64,000 bases of DNA from Numida meleagris (taxonomy: Eukaryota > Chordata > Aves > Galliformes > Numididae): positions 17,833,883 through 17,897,882 of the forward strand of contig NC_034414.1 in NCBI RefSeq assembly GCF_002078875.1. Reading direction: 5' to 3'. Position 1 is the first letter of the stretch. Every line of letters starts with the position of its first letter. The notes under the pieces were generated by a model that saw only the letters and a list, made by a program, of their open reading frames with translations, was not told where the DNA came from and did not search any database. Positions 37,564 through 48,657 of this stretch are shown one piece after another. A program made the translations under genes and the position numbers.

Positions 37564-38254
37564 CAGTAGGAGGAATCTGAATACCCAGAATAATGGAATT
37601 GCTGATAACTGAGTTTGCAGTGACAAGGCAGGCGGTGACTTTTGTCTAGGTGATAATGTTTAGATATCCATTTTCTGTGTGCAGAAAACAAGGCAAGTTG
37701 GGGAGAAGGGTTTTAACTGAAGAGTGAACAGAAACACATACTGCAGTCGTTGGAAACATTGTCACCAAAATAGCCGATTTTTTTAACAAGTTAGAAAGCA
37801 TTAAGTTAATTTATTATTTTAACATATCTTTTACCATGCTTTTATGAATAACTTTCAGAGAAAGGTAATTTCATCTCATAAAAATGCCTTTCTTTAAAAA
37901 CTGAATTTTTATGTAGCATAAACCAAAAATTTATCTCAGAAATGAAGAAATTATTTATTTAAGTATTTTTCATCTGTTGTGTTGAACCAACACTTCAACA
38001 TAATTTTTTTCTATTTAAAAAAAAAATAAAATGACACAGAAATGATCTCTCACTTCAAAATATTAACTTGGAATGAAAATGTTTCTTGTTAGAAAATTAG
38101 CATTTGGCATTTTTAACATTTCATTTTGAAAAAAAAATTCTGCAAAAAATCATCTGAACAAAAAACTTGTATTTATTAAAATTAGTGGAGCTCGTTAGTT
38201 ACAGGAAGCTGATTTCCCTTCTGGATATTCATTTCTCCCAAATAATCTTCTTTA

Positions 38255-38263
38255 CCCCCCCCC
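38255..38263 (+). repeat. C9 homopolymer
   Basis: Nine consecutive C. Such runs are rare in this AT-rich window and prone to sequencing or assembly error. It lies about 300 bases left of the 38556 palindrome. Confidence 0.8.
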
Positions 38264-38303
38264 AGTATGGATGCAGCTCAGGATTTGATTTCATAATAAG
38301 TAA

Positions 38304-38714
38304 TTGAGGATGGACAGGTGCAAAAAATCCACTAGAATTTTTGGGAGATTGAAGCGGGATGGGATTGTAGAACTTAAACATGACCCATGTTATGAATGGT
38401 TTTCTGTTTGTGTTGCCATCGGTCTCGATTTGAAATCTTGCATGCATCTGTATAAACACACTGCTACTTGCACTCAATCACCGTTACAGGTTAGCAAAAT
38501 TGTTTTTTATGAATACACAAAGGATATTTTGCAGGTACACTTGACACAGTTTTTCAGCTGCAGAAATACATTTCTGCAGCTCATTGTGTCATCTACTGCA
38601 ACATGTACACACGCCTTTTCACATTCTAATTGTAGAGGGGTGTGCAATGGCGCTTTTAGAAGAGAAAATAAGTGGGATACGACCACAAGCTGTCAGTGTG
38701 TGCCTTACTTGTAA
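38304..38714 (+). other. 136-codon open frame, probably chance
   Basis: An ATG-initiated frame with no domain, signal or recognised family; it runs through the 38556 palindrome. The Cys, His and Thr content reflects codons such as tgc, cat and aca in ordinary DNA. I list it only because it is among the longest non-transposon frames here. Confidence 0.05.
38556..38581. repeat. 26-base palindrome, perfect 12-base arms, 2-base centre
   Basis: AGCTGCAGAAAT (38556-38567), then AC, then ATTTCTGCAGCT (38570-38581). The arms are exact reverse complements and each holds a CTGCAG. By simple counting with equal base frequencies, a perfect 12-base hairpin with a loop of ten or less is expected well under once in 64 kb. 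Pairing stops at a C:C mismatch outside the arms. No known binding motif or transposon end is recognised. Confidence 0.9.
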
Positions 38715-39339
38715 TTGTGACTGTTACAACCAGCTACATAGTAGGTCTTCAGGCAGCACCTGGTCATGATTTGACCAAATACAGAATATTTGTGTTTGAG
38801 GTTTAGAATCTACTCAGAATGATGCACCCCACAAAACCATGTTCTGATACTTGCAATTGAATGTGCATGAAAATAATCTTGTTTCTCATTGTCTGAAAGA
38901 TTTTGCAATTTCATCATTAGGTTTAGGTCTGTCTGCACTAGAATGACTGAGATTTGAAAATGAAGTAAGTTTGCAGTGGAGTCTGATATCATGGGTTGAT
39001 TAAAAGTCAGCAGTGATTAGAGTTGATGTTTTGGAACAGTTTCAGCTGAGTGCATTTCCATCAAAGTATGTTTTCTTAACTGGAGTCAAACATTTCATAT
39101 CAGAATTTAAAAAAATGCTAGTAAAATTTCCCAGGGAATCTTTGGTCAGAAAAAGTGGGGGGAAAAAAAAAAAGAGAGAGAAAATGCTTAAACATAATGT
39201 AGTTCATTCCAGTACAGAAGAAAAAGAAGTTTTTAGTCTCAAAATGTCCACAAGGTTGCCTTTGCCCACTTGTACCTCAAAGGTGAAAAGGGATCAGCTA
39301 GGTGATATTCTGACAGGGTTTGAAGGTGAAGGTAAAGAG

Positions 39340-39379
<40 letters not shown>
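39340..39379 (+). repeat. C7 followed by T33 homopolymer tract
   Basis: Seven C are followed directly by 33 T (39347-39379), the longest homopolymer in the window. There is no retroposon body recognised on either side, and the minus strand would be a poly(A) tail of a retrocopy lying to the right with its 5' end further right; the flanking sequence at about 39380-39600 is not recognisable. An A-rich G/A stretch lies 160 bases upstream at 39157-39183. Confidence 0.85.
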
Positions 39380-39380
<1 letters not shown>

Positions 39381-40461
39381 TCTGATATAGTGGAGAGATG
39401 GAATTCTTCCAAGATAAGAGGGTCATGATCAAAATGATGGGCCTGGAAAAATCTTGAAAAAGCTCAGGGTGTCATGAAAAGGGAAAGATGTCAGGATAAA
39501 AGAGAAAATTGTTGAGGCAACTGCAGAGTAAAGTTACATATGCTGAATTATACCTAAAGGAACACTCTGTAAATTTAAAATACTCATCACCAACTAGCAC
39601 AGCGAAATGTATGGTACAACATAAACAAAACCCTCTTTCTATTCAAACCTGTTTCGTATGACTGTATTAAGTATTGATGCCAAACTCTTTTGTTTTTCAA
39701 GGGAAAGAATTACAATAGGGACAAACAGGTAAAAGAATAAGAACAAAGTGTTTCGAGTATTCTTGCATCTTTTTTCTCTCATCACACTATATTTACTTTG
39801 AGCTGTCAGGGTTCGTCAAAATACTCTTGGAGCCTGTATACAGCCTAGAGGTCTGCTTATGCAAATGGCAGTAGTGAAGACAAAGATTACGTACTATTCC
39901 TCCCGTGCCTTGAGTTGCATAAGAGCAGTGAGTTTTTCCCAACTATGTGTCATCTTCCAGCTCAGAAGTAATGAGAAGCTAACCCTGATCTTATGGAGGC
40001 AGAGGTCTGCTTCCTTATCAGATAACTTTAGGCCTAGATTCTCCAAATATTTATTCCTCTATCTCATCCAGATTGTTCTGAAGAAAAATGTCTGCTCGTG
40101 ACAAGTTGGCAAGACAAAGAGCATGATGTTGTTTGGGTACTAGAGTACTGTTGCTCCCCAAATATGACTTGTGAGATTTCTTCTTTTGAAATTATCAGTG
40201 TCTTAGGCTGCTCCAGGAAATACTAAAGGAGAATTTTGCTCTTAGCAAAGACAAATTATGTGATTGGAAATACCAGCATTTTCCAGTGAACACTCTGAGA
40301 AAAATGACTGGAATACTGTTCCGATATTATCATCCTACCAAGACATGTTCAGTTTATTTAGCTTATTTCATGTTCTGACTATTTAAGGATCTCAGTATTA
40401 AACTGAAAAGCTTCAGTTAGCTAGTCTCATTTTCCTGCTTGAGATTATCTTCAAATCTACA

Positions 40462-40607
40462 ATATCTCCATCCATGGAGTTGTTCAAGGCTGTGTTGGAT
40501 GGGGCCCTGTGCAGATTGCTCTAGAGGGTGGTCATCCTGCCCAAGCCAGGGAGGTTGGAACAGGGTGATCTTTGAGGTCACTTCCAACCTAAGCCATTCT
40601 GTGATTG
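40462..40607 (+). mobile_element. CR1 LINE, 3' fragment (plus strand)
   Basis: The sequence runs 'tccatccatggagttgttca', 'ggatggggccctgtgcagat', 'gccagggaggttggaacagg', 'gatctttgaggtcacttcca' and ends 'aagccattctgtgattg'. This is the CR1 segment spanning the end of ORF2 and the short 3' UTR with the terminal ATTCTGTG repeat. About 145 bases remain; the copy is 5' truncated as most CR1 copies are. The open frame on its opposite strand is a shadow. Confidence 0.9.
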
Positions 40608-40713
40608 AATAAATGCTCACATTTATTCTAGGATCCCTAAGACAGTCAGAGTCTCTAATAGGTAAATTCCTTATACCTCAGATATTTCTGTGACATCAGT
40701 GAAGACGGATAAT

Positions 40714-40743
40714 AGAATCATTGAATCATAGGTTGGACCTCCT
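40714..40743 (-). mobile_element. CR1 LINE, tiny 3' end fragment (minus strand)
   Basis: The plus strand reads 'agaatcattgaatcatagg' followed by 'ttggacctcc', the reverse complement of a CR1 end with two terminal repeat units. It is only about 30 bases long and is followed immediately by the inverted repeat at 40747. The small size makes the call less certain than for the others, and an abrupt loss of CR1 similarity coincides with the hairpin. Confidence 0.6.
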
Positions 40744-40746
40744 ACC

Positions 40747-40784
40747 GCTGAGTATAACCTCGTATGGATGAGGTTATACTCAGC
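40747..40784. repeat. Hairpin with perfect 15-base arms and 8-base loop
   Basis: Left arm GCTGAGTATAACCTC (40747-40761), loop GTATGGAT, right arm GAGGTTATACTCAGC (40770-40784); the arms are exact reverse complements. By equal-frequency counting, a perfect 15-base hairpin with a short loop has an expectation near 0.001 in 64 kb. It abuts a CR1 fragment whose similarity ends here, which suggests a template switch during replication or repair, or a broken foldback element. No transposon family is recognised. Confidence 0.9.
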
Positions 40785-42343
40785 AGTGGAAGACAAAAAG
40801 AACTAAAGGCCTGGAATTTAAAACCAATGAAGAAAGATATATCATATTGAGTCTTTTTTTCGTCTTAGTAGCTTTGTAAGACTTAAAACTATGATGAAAT
40901 TAATTACTTTTCTATATTTGCATCTAATGCCAAATTTTTCCCAAGCTTTTACCTGCAATCTGCTCTGTAGATGTCTGAAAGTTTCCAAATTCTATTTGTT
41001 TAGTTATTTTGTGCCATTTTTCCTTCAGAATAAAATTTTGTTTGTTGTGATTCAGGGATCTGGGACAGGAAAGGTGTATAGCTTGAGACAGACCATTTAT
41101 TTTACGTTTTTCTATTTCTCATGTGAATTGCTGGAAAGATTTCCCCCTTTCACGGTCTTTAATAACAAGTGCTTACTTCAATAGTTAAATGCAGTAAAAG
41201 ATGGAACAAAAAGGGTTATGGCAAGGACATGATTGAAGAATGTATTTGTCAAATAACAATTACAATGTTATGGAAAACCTAATCACAGTTCACGTTCCTT
41301 GTCTAATGTTTTATGGCCTAGGATGGTACCAGAGAAAGGGATATATGTGAAAATTTCCTCACAGGAGTAAGGAAAAATGGGTAAAAATTGAAATGAAAAA
41401 AAAAAAGGAACAATTGTATTTCTGACGTTGAAGGGAATCTTTAAAACATAACTCTCAGCTAGTAGGAGAAAAGTTGACATGCTAAGTAAGAAGCTCTGGT
41501 GTCACTTCAGAGACAAAGATTTTGAGCTAGACTGAATGAGGAGGAAGAGTAATGATATGAAGGGAGTTGCATGAGCAAGTCTGTATGCAGACACATGACT
41601 GCCAGCAGATAAAGAGTGACAGGATGTCATCTGCCAAGAGCGGAGTTTGCCAGAATATGTTTAATCATTACTGAGCTTTTGCTAGGTAGGTGTTTAAAAC
41701 AAAAGAAAATAGAAATACAGCAGAAACAAAATTCTTGTGAAGTTTTCACAGTATTTTCAATTTATACTTTTATTAATTTTCCCACTAAGTGTATTATAAA
41801 ACTAATAAAATTTTCTTTTGTAAGTACAGTGGTGAAAAGGGCTGACAAATATTTTTACTGTTGCTTTGACTGCTAGAATTTTATTACTTTAAAAAAAAGA
41901 AATAAAAAGTCCACTTCAAATCCAAAAATTACAGAAGAATATCAGAACTTGAAATGACTGAAATTTCAAAATATGTATAGATGATTCAACGCAGTTCAGA
42001 CAGATTTCAGAGTTAAGAACTTGCTCCGGAAATTTCATCTACCAAGGACCTGGCTTGCTTTCTGGAAGTAACTTTTTGGCTTCTTAGATTGGGAACTGAA
42101 GGTGAACAGGTTCTAGATGCAACTCTCAGATAAAGGTTTCTGGTTTCTGAACTTCATACAAGTCATCAGTATGGGGCTATTAGATTCTATGACAAGTTCT
42201 AAGTGAAAAATTATTCTACAACAGTTCTCTGCAGTGACAAAAAATACAGTGCTATTGTTCTTGAAGACTGAGAAAAGGAAATAGGGTAGATATTGAAATG
42301 GAGGAAGTTTTTTAGGAGTTTTAGGAAGTTTGGTTTTTTTTTT

Positions 42344-42363
42344 GGGGGGGGGAGGGGAAGGAG
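42344..42363 (+). repeat. T10G9 tract and G-rich stretch (possible G-quadruplex)
   Basis: Ten T (42334-42343) are followed by nine G, an A, four G, AA and further GG pairs up to the CR1 fragment. Four or more G-tracts lie close together on the plus strand, so a G-quadruplex is possible. The tract forms the 5' boundary of the CR1 copy at 42364, an unusual junction. Confidence 0.6.
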
Positions 42364-42523
42364 GTTGGTGACACACTGGAACAGGTTGCCCGAGGAGGCT
42401 GTGGATGCCCCATTGCTGGAGGCATTCAAGGCCAGGCTGGATGTGGCTGTAGGCAGCCTGGTCTAGTGGTTGGCAACCCTGCACTCAGCAGGTGGGTTGA
42501 AACTAGATAACCATTATGTCATT
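42364..42523 (+). mobile_element. CR1 LINE, 3' fragment with damaged 3' end (plus strand)
   Basis: The body reads 'acactggaacaggttgcccg', 'aggaggctgtggatgcccca', 'ttcaaggccaggctggatgt', 'cagcctggtctagtggttgg' and 'gggttgaaactagata', a clear CR1 of the type with 'tctagtggttgg'. The usual stretch between 'gatgatcttt' and the end repeat appears deleted, so the copy passes from 'aactagata' straight into a worn 'ccattatgtcatt'. It covers the last ORF2 codons and the 3' UTR. Confidence 0.9.
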
Positions 42524-42878
42524 ACCGGCATTTTTCAAATGTGCTAACTAACTTGGAAGCATTTCTATTAACTAATCATATTGTGTTGCATGAATATAGA
42601 GAGGTAAAAGATGGATCAAGAGCTGATTTTAGGCTCACAATGACACTTGCATCAGGAAGGAGAGAGGGTGCATTTAATAAGGAGGGAGACTAGCCAGGAG
42701 AGGGCAGAATCATAAAAGCTAAGGGAGGAGATAGCTGACAGACGAAGAGCATGGTCAGTAGTGCAAACCACGGGAAAATGGGGAAGGGATTTAGGTCTTT
42801 AGCTTTGTGCAGGATGATATTTGCAAAGTACTGGAACAGAAAGTGAACAAGGCAGCGCCGTGGAGAGGAGCAGGGAGG

Positions 42879-42902
42879 AAGCTCCAGTTGCAACTGGAGC
42901 TT
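42879..42902. repeat. Perfect 24-base palindrome with no spacer
   Basis: AAGCTCCAGTTG (42879-42890) is followed directly by its exact reverse complement CAACTGGAGCTT (42891-42902). Each half holds an E-box-type CANNTG (CAGTTG, CAACTG). Equal-frequency expectation for a perfect 24-base palindrome is about 0.004 in 64 kb. Flanks are G on both sides, so symmetry ends sharply. It may be a mutational quasi-palindrome correction or a symmetric binding site. The flanking purine-rich DNA gives no other clue. Confidence 0.95.
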
Positions 42903-44113
42903 GCACATTCACTTAGCTGACACATGATGCAGATTAATGGGACTCTGTCGACCTACTTTCTTAATCTCTGTGAATGTAAGACTTCATCATAGCAGCTTTT
43001 GTTGAAACAGGATGCAATTTAAGGCAAGAATGTTCCCTCAAAAGTAAATAAACATGAAACGGATGGGATGTTATTTCTATTAACACTGATTGCAGCCTTT
43101 TCTGATTGTTGAATTTTCTGAACGCCAGATTCTTGGCAGGGCTGTTACTGCTCTTTCCCTATTTTTTCTGCGTTTTTCTTTTCTTTCTGTCTTGGTATTT
43201 ACTGTGCATTATTCAGGAGAAATAAACTTCAAACCTTGCATATCTTCAGTATCTTGAAGGTAATTTGAAAGAAGCACAAAGCCTATTACACGAATATTGC
43301 TGTTCTCTTTTATTCAGTTGAATTATTTTATCATAAATACAGCTGAAATGGTGCCCATTTTGTTGTTATGACCTTAGCTTGACATACTACTAACCTTTTA
43401 TTTTACTAATGTCCTATCTGACATAACAACTGAAAGTACGAGTAGCCCTCATGTTTCTTCAAAATCACCAGTGAACTTATTTCCAAACCGTAAGTGAGAT
43501 TTAATGTTTGAAAACAGGAAGAATGTATATGAAAGAGCATACAGAATTTCCGGGTTTTAGGGTGGAAGACCTACTCCCTTTGTCTACTTGGTCAAAGGAT
43601 GAGACTGTCTATTCATGAAGGCAACATTTCCTCAACTGCTGCTGCTATTCTGTCCTCCCTCATACTATGGCTGCTGAAGGGAAATGACTTCTCCCCATGT
43701 AGTAACTTAGGTGAGGTATTAGTACCTTTTGTCCTCCCTTGATACTGCTGAAGAGTGTTTTGAATAACTTAATTAAGTATGACCAAGGCAAGTCAAAGCC
43801 AAGTGGAAAATACGACTCTGTGAATGAGTGCAAAAGCAAACAGAGCACAAGAATCTTTTCTCAGTTTTAGCAGTGTGGAGAATGTTATTTATGCATAGTA
43901 TAACATCTCATGTATTAGGTATGGAAGTCTGTTCTCCTCTGCTCACATATCTCAGCAAATGGCAGCACAAATTAATGTAATAGTTTGAAAAGATATCAAA
44001 TATTTAAACAAGGGAGATTAACATAACTGAAATTCTACAAAGACAATGAATCTATTTGTTTATGTAAATGGACCCCAAACTCAGTATACTGAGTTATAAG
44101 TTCATTTTAATAG

Positions 44114-44127
44114 CCAGTAGATGGGGC
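44114..44127 (+). promoter_or_regulatory. CTCF-like motif match
   Basis: CCAGTAGATGGGGC matches the CTCF core consensus CCASYAGRKGGCRC at 13 of 14 positions (G for C at position 12). Its orientation is opposite to the matches at 21496 and 37550, so the pairs are divergent or convergent depending on which are real. Binding is unproven. Confidence 0.25.
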
Positions 44128-44719
44128 TTGACACCTCTTGGCAAGATTCACTCACTTTACTACAGCATGCGAATACTAATTTGAATCAGAAAAGTAATTT
44201 TTTCTTCTTTTTGTTTTGGTTCAAATTGTTATTGTGGATAAGATTTGCAATGGAAAAAAAAAAAGACAAAACATTCCTTAGCTGTTGAATGGTAAATTCA
44301 GATTCTATGGCATTGTAGAAAGGCAGCGGGGAAGCTTATTAATACTTCATAACAAGCTTATTGCTTGTAAGTTGTTCTGAGCTATGTATATCTTGGCATA
44401 ACTTTCATAGAGAGAGTAATCAAACACATGTGAAACTGAATGCAATAATATTTGGTGTGAGGCTAAAGAAGGCCAGTAAATCGAGCATGAATGTTTCTAT
44501 CTTGTTAATATAGAAAATGCAGTTCTTAGTCTCTAGATTTTAAATAAATTCTAATCAAAAGAGGGAGGGTTGCCCGTCTCAATTTTCCATCCTCAGGAAG
44601 TCTTTACAAAATTTGTATCTGCAAATTAATAATACTCTCCACTAGTAGGGTACTATGCAGACTATTACCTTGGTTTTACAAGCATGGTAAACTGTTTTCA
44701 GTATTTCGTGTAGGTTTGT

Positions 44720-44735
44720 TATATATTTTATATAT

Positions 44736-44780
<45 letters not shown>

Positions 44781-44786
44781 TATATT
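44720..44786 (+). repeat. (TA)n microsatellite
   Basis: About 65 bases of nearly pure TA dinucleotide, with AAT interruptions near 44745 and 44772 that make the tract symmetric, bounded by TTTTA on the left and TTTTAA on the right. It is likely to be polymorphic in length and is self-complementary. Confidence 0.95.
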
Positions 44787-47700
44787 TTAACAACAGCTAG
44801 TACCTAACAAATATTTAGCAGAAGGGGCTTTAGAGTGTACTGCAGGAAAAAAAGTGGCTAGTGGAAAAATAATCATACACTAGAGAAAAATTCATAACAG
44901 TAAACATCTAGAAACTATAAATAATTAAAAAATTGGCTCCCTCCAGGTCCTGATTTTGAACATTTCTGGATGAGACCAACATGCCCATTTTCAGTTATCA
45001 GACCACAGATAATCATCTTGAATAACATGGGGAGGGGACTAATGCCAGAGCAAAAATCTTCAATAAAACATGCATAAGAAATTATGAGAACTGAAGGATA
45101 TTGTGGGAAGCTGAGAGCTAGAATGGAAGCTGTATTTCATCTTTAACTAGAGCAAATGCCATTGCAATTACAGTAATAGCAACAGAAACAAAGCTGAACT
45201 AGGAAGATGACAGATGATCGGCGGTAGGAGGGGGTGTCCACATTCAGTATGAGTCACAGTGAGTTTGCAGATAAAATAAAGTAAAATAGTTTGGCCAGGA
45301 CAGTGTGAACAGACACTAAGAGAGATAAAGGCAAGTGATTCTTTGAAGGTGGTCTGATCTTTAAATATGCTGCAGATTAAAGGGGTTGTGAGAGGATTGA
45401 GGCCTTGCTGAGTAGGGGCTGGATAGTTATTCCCAACCTTTTCTCAGCATGAGGAAATAAAGAAGTCATGTTCCTACAGATAATGCAGCAGTGCTGCCCT
45501 TGCCCTTCTGCCAAGGCTATGCAGTCTTGACTAGTGTCAGTCATCTGCAGAGATAATGCACAGGAACAATTCTGACCTCAAACAATCTGATTGCAGGAGG
45601 ACAAGTTTGTTGAACTGGGAATATTGATGTTTTTTTTTTTTTAAAGTAAAATTCTTTAAATAGGAAGAAAACAATGTGAAGAAATCCCACTTCCTATTAA
45701 ATTTCATTCAAATGATCTTACATAGGGTACTCAGCAACTGGCAATAGTAATGGTAACAGTTCTCTTCTGTTTCATTTGAAAGAAACTCTGCTCTTTCTCA
45801 TGCTTCATTCTTCCCAACTGGAAAATTTATTTTGAGCTAAGCTATATCATTTACCACTTTCAGAACTCTTCAAAGAGTTATTTCCTGCCTTGGTGAGCAG
45901 GTAAGAAATAATGCTAGTGGTACAGACAAATATTTAGAATTACGTTTTTTTCTGAATAAATCAATGAGAAATGAAACGGAATATCTGCTTATCTAGATAG
46001 CTTCAGTGATGGTGGATCATGGCCTTGCTCAGAAACGAAATTATCCCACAGTTGGTTTTCTCATGCTTCCATGTTTCATTCTTCTCTGTATTTGCTATTG
46101 CTTACCTATTCTATGCTGTTACGTAGCCTTTAATTTGGTGGTGGTAGATTATATGTTCTCTGGCAAGGGAGTTGTTGCTTCTTGGCAGTTAGCGCAACTT
46201 CACACTCTGAAGTAATAGTAAATACTGGATACTTTTTTGATACAGAGGAATGTTACAACATAGTCCATTATCAGTTGATTAGAGGAGCAGAAATAAACCT
46301 TGAGCATGAAGCAGTAGTTCCCTACTCAAATAACACAAACCTATTTATAGATACAGAATAGGCAGAAAGTAAATGAGGAACCAAAACATTAAGGAAATAA
46401 TTTTCTCAGTCACTACCAGGCAATGACAGAATTATCTTACTAGTATTTAGCTTTTGATACTACAGAACAGAAAGTGTGTGAAGGGCTCTGGAACAGCTGC
46501 ATCAGCTTCCCCGTGCTCCAGGCAAGAGCTCTCAGTGGCAGAGAGAAGTGACCATGGAAAGGCTGAGTGGTCTGAGGTGGACAAATGTCTGAACAGAATG
46601 TGCACTGTCTGCGTTTCCAGGGAAGTGTCTGAAATTAATGACATCCTTCATGATATTTTTAGACACTCTCTAACCCCTTACTCTTGAGGACTGAATGATG
46701 AGTATAGTAGAAATGATCCTGATGGGAGAGCGCCAGCAATCAAAGCTGGCAGAAGCTATATTTGGAAGCATTGAAATGTTGATGGATGGTGCAAGATTTT
46801 AAAAGATTTGAAATTTTTTGGATGAATGTATTGGAAGAATGACACACTGAAGGGATAGCAAATGATTTTATTTTCTGCCTCCATTCAAGTGACACAATTG
46901 CATAAAACATTATCTTTGAAGCAGAAAAAAGACACACTTCTACCGTATTTGCAGAGTTGCAGAATAGGAACAATCAAAAATTTATGGATTTTTACCAAAA
47001 ATAAAGTTGGACAGAGAATACTTTGCTCAAAAAATTACATTTAGGCCTCAGACCGACTGGTATTTGTAATACACTGCCATCAGATTCTTTATCAGAAAGA
47101 GAGGTCAAGAAATATATAAAAGGTTTTGGTACTGTATAACTCTGAGCCAGTCTTCTAGCAATATTAAAGAAGGATTAAAAAGCAGAAAAACATTACATTT
47201 GAATATAGTCACAGACAAGGTCACATTACATGAACTTCTATTTTCCATGAAATACAGCACATATGTAGTACTGCATATTGCTGTAGCCTTGCAAAGGCTG
47301 CTGGTACGTCCCAACAGGTTGTAAATGCTGCCTATAACTATAAAATCTTTAATAATAAAGATGAAGCTGGCTTACTGTGCTCTAACTCTGCAAGTTTGAT
47401 GCTGTTTTGCACTCCAACTGTTGAGCACTGAAAAGGGGAGGAAGAATTCAACCGTTCCCCATTGTCTCCCTGTCTGGCTAGTGGTAAGCTGTCCATCTTA
47501 AACAAAGGTCTTCGGAGACTGTCACTCCAAGGCTACAACAGTATGCAATCCTGCATTAATTTGGTGAACTCCTCACTTCAGCCAGGCTAAGGTCAGTGTA
47601 GAAGAGAAAAATGAGGCATTCACTTGCAGGTGAGAAGTCATTTCCAAGCTAATTTGAAAAGTATCACAAGCTGTGAGCTCTGCAGATTGTAGAGGTGGTA

Positions 47701-48626
47701 AACTCAGATCTTATCATGGTTGTGATGAGCAAATACATGCTGTGGAAAAAAGACTTAATAAAAGGGGAAGAGAGAGAAAGGTAAATGTGGATGCTTTTCT
47801 TTTTCTGCTTTATTCATTTATTTTTAAGGAGGGTACTTGTATGAAGTGATTCCATAGGAATATTTTGTGTCTACTGCACAAGAAAACAAGTATCTCCAAG
47901 CAACCCATTTCTCTTTTATATTTTATTTTGCTTCTCTTTTTCTTCTTTTTTTCATAGATAATGGTGTCTTCTGGTATCCCTACAACTCTTACTCCTGCTT
48001 TCTTGCCTGGACTCCATATCAGGGCCCATTTTTCAATTTTTTTTTTCCATGTTATTGTTCTAAGGGAATCACCACAGCTTCCAATACTGGGCACCTCAAG
48101 CCATGCCTGAGTGTGCAGACTGTACTCGTGTGCAGGTATGAGGAGTGACCTCCCTCTGACCTCTTTTTCTGTTATTCTCTTATCCCTTCTACAGCCACTC
48201 AATTTTCAGCAGATGAAGCTGGAAAAAAATGGAAATATCCTATAAGACACCAAATTTCATACTTGCCTTTTTGTTATACCCTTGTGGATTGGAAGCTCAG
48301 GCCTGCACTTTCATCAGTCTGCTCCTTTTCCATATTAAAGCTTATAACTGTATCAAGACTTAGTAAATTTCCCTTCTTTCTCCTCTAGCTTCTTGGTGAA
48401 GTCTGCCCTATGGAGCTGTCTTTTCCCAGATCTTTCTTGTTTACTTTCTGAGCCATCCCCACTACTACTATAAGTCATCATAATTTCTTGCTGTTCTCAA
48501 TTTCTTATTCAGATTCCTTCTTGGATTTCCAAGCCCTTACAAATCAATTTAAAATCTCTTTCTTTTCCTCAAAGGACTAATACATCTACTATTTCATGTG
48601 TTCTGGCTCTCATTTCTCCTCAGAGC

Positions 48627-48657
48627 TTTTTTTTTGTTTTGTTTGTTTGTTTGTTTG
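48627..48657 (+). repeat. T9 and (GTTT)n microsatellite
   Basis: Nine T followed by about five GTTT units. On the minus strand this is an A-rich (AAAC)n tract, of the kind sometimes left by retroposed tails, but no retroposon body is recognised beside it. Confidence 0.85.

Noticed and set aside
38304..38714. 136-codon plus-strand open frame as a gene
   Set aside because: No domain, signal or family, no splice context, and it runs through a palindrome. Chance frames of this length are expected in 64 kb.
39013..39390. 125-codon plus-strand frame with Lys and Phe runs
   Set aside because: The Lys-rich and poly-Phe parts are encoded by the A/G stretch and the T33 tract, so the frame reflects simple repeats.
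47810..48202. 130-codon minus-strand frame rich in Lys
   Set aside because: The opposite strand of a T-rich stretch gives Lys codons. No domain was seen.
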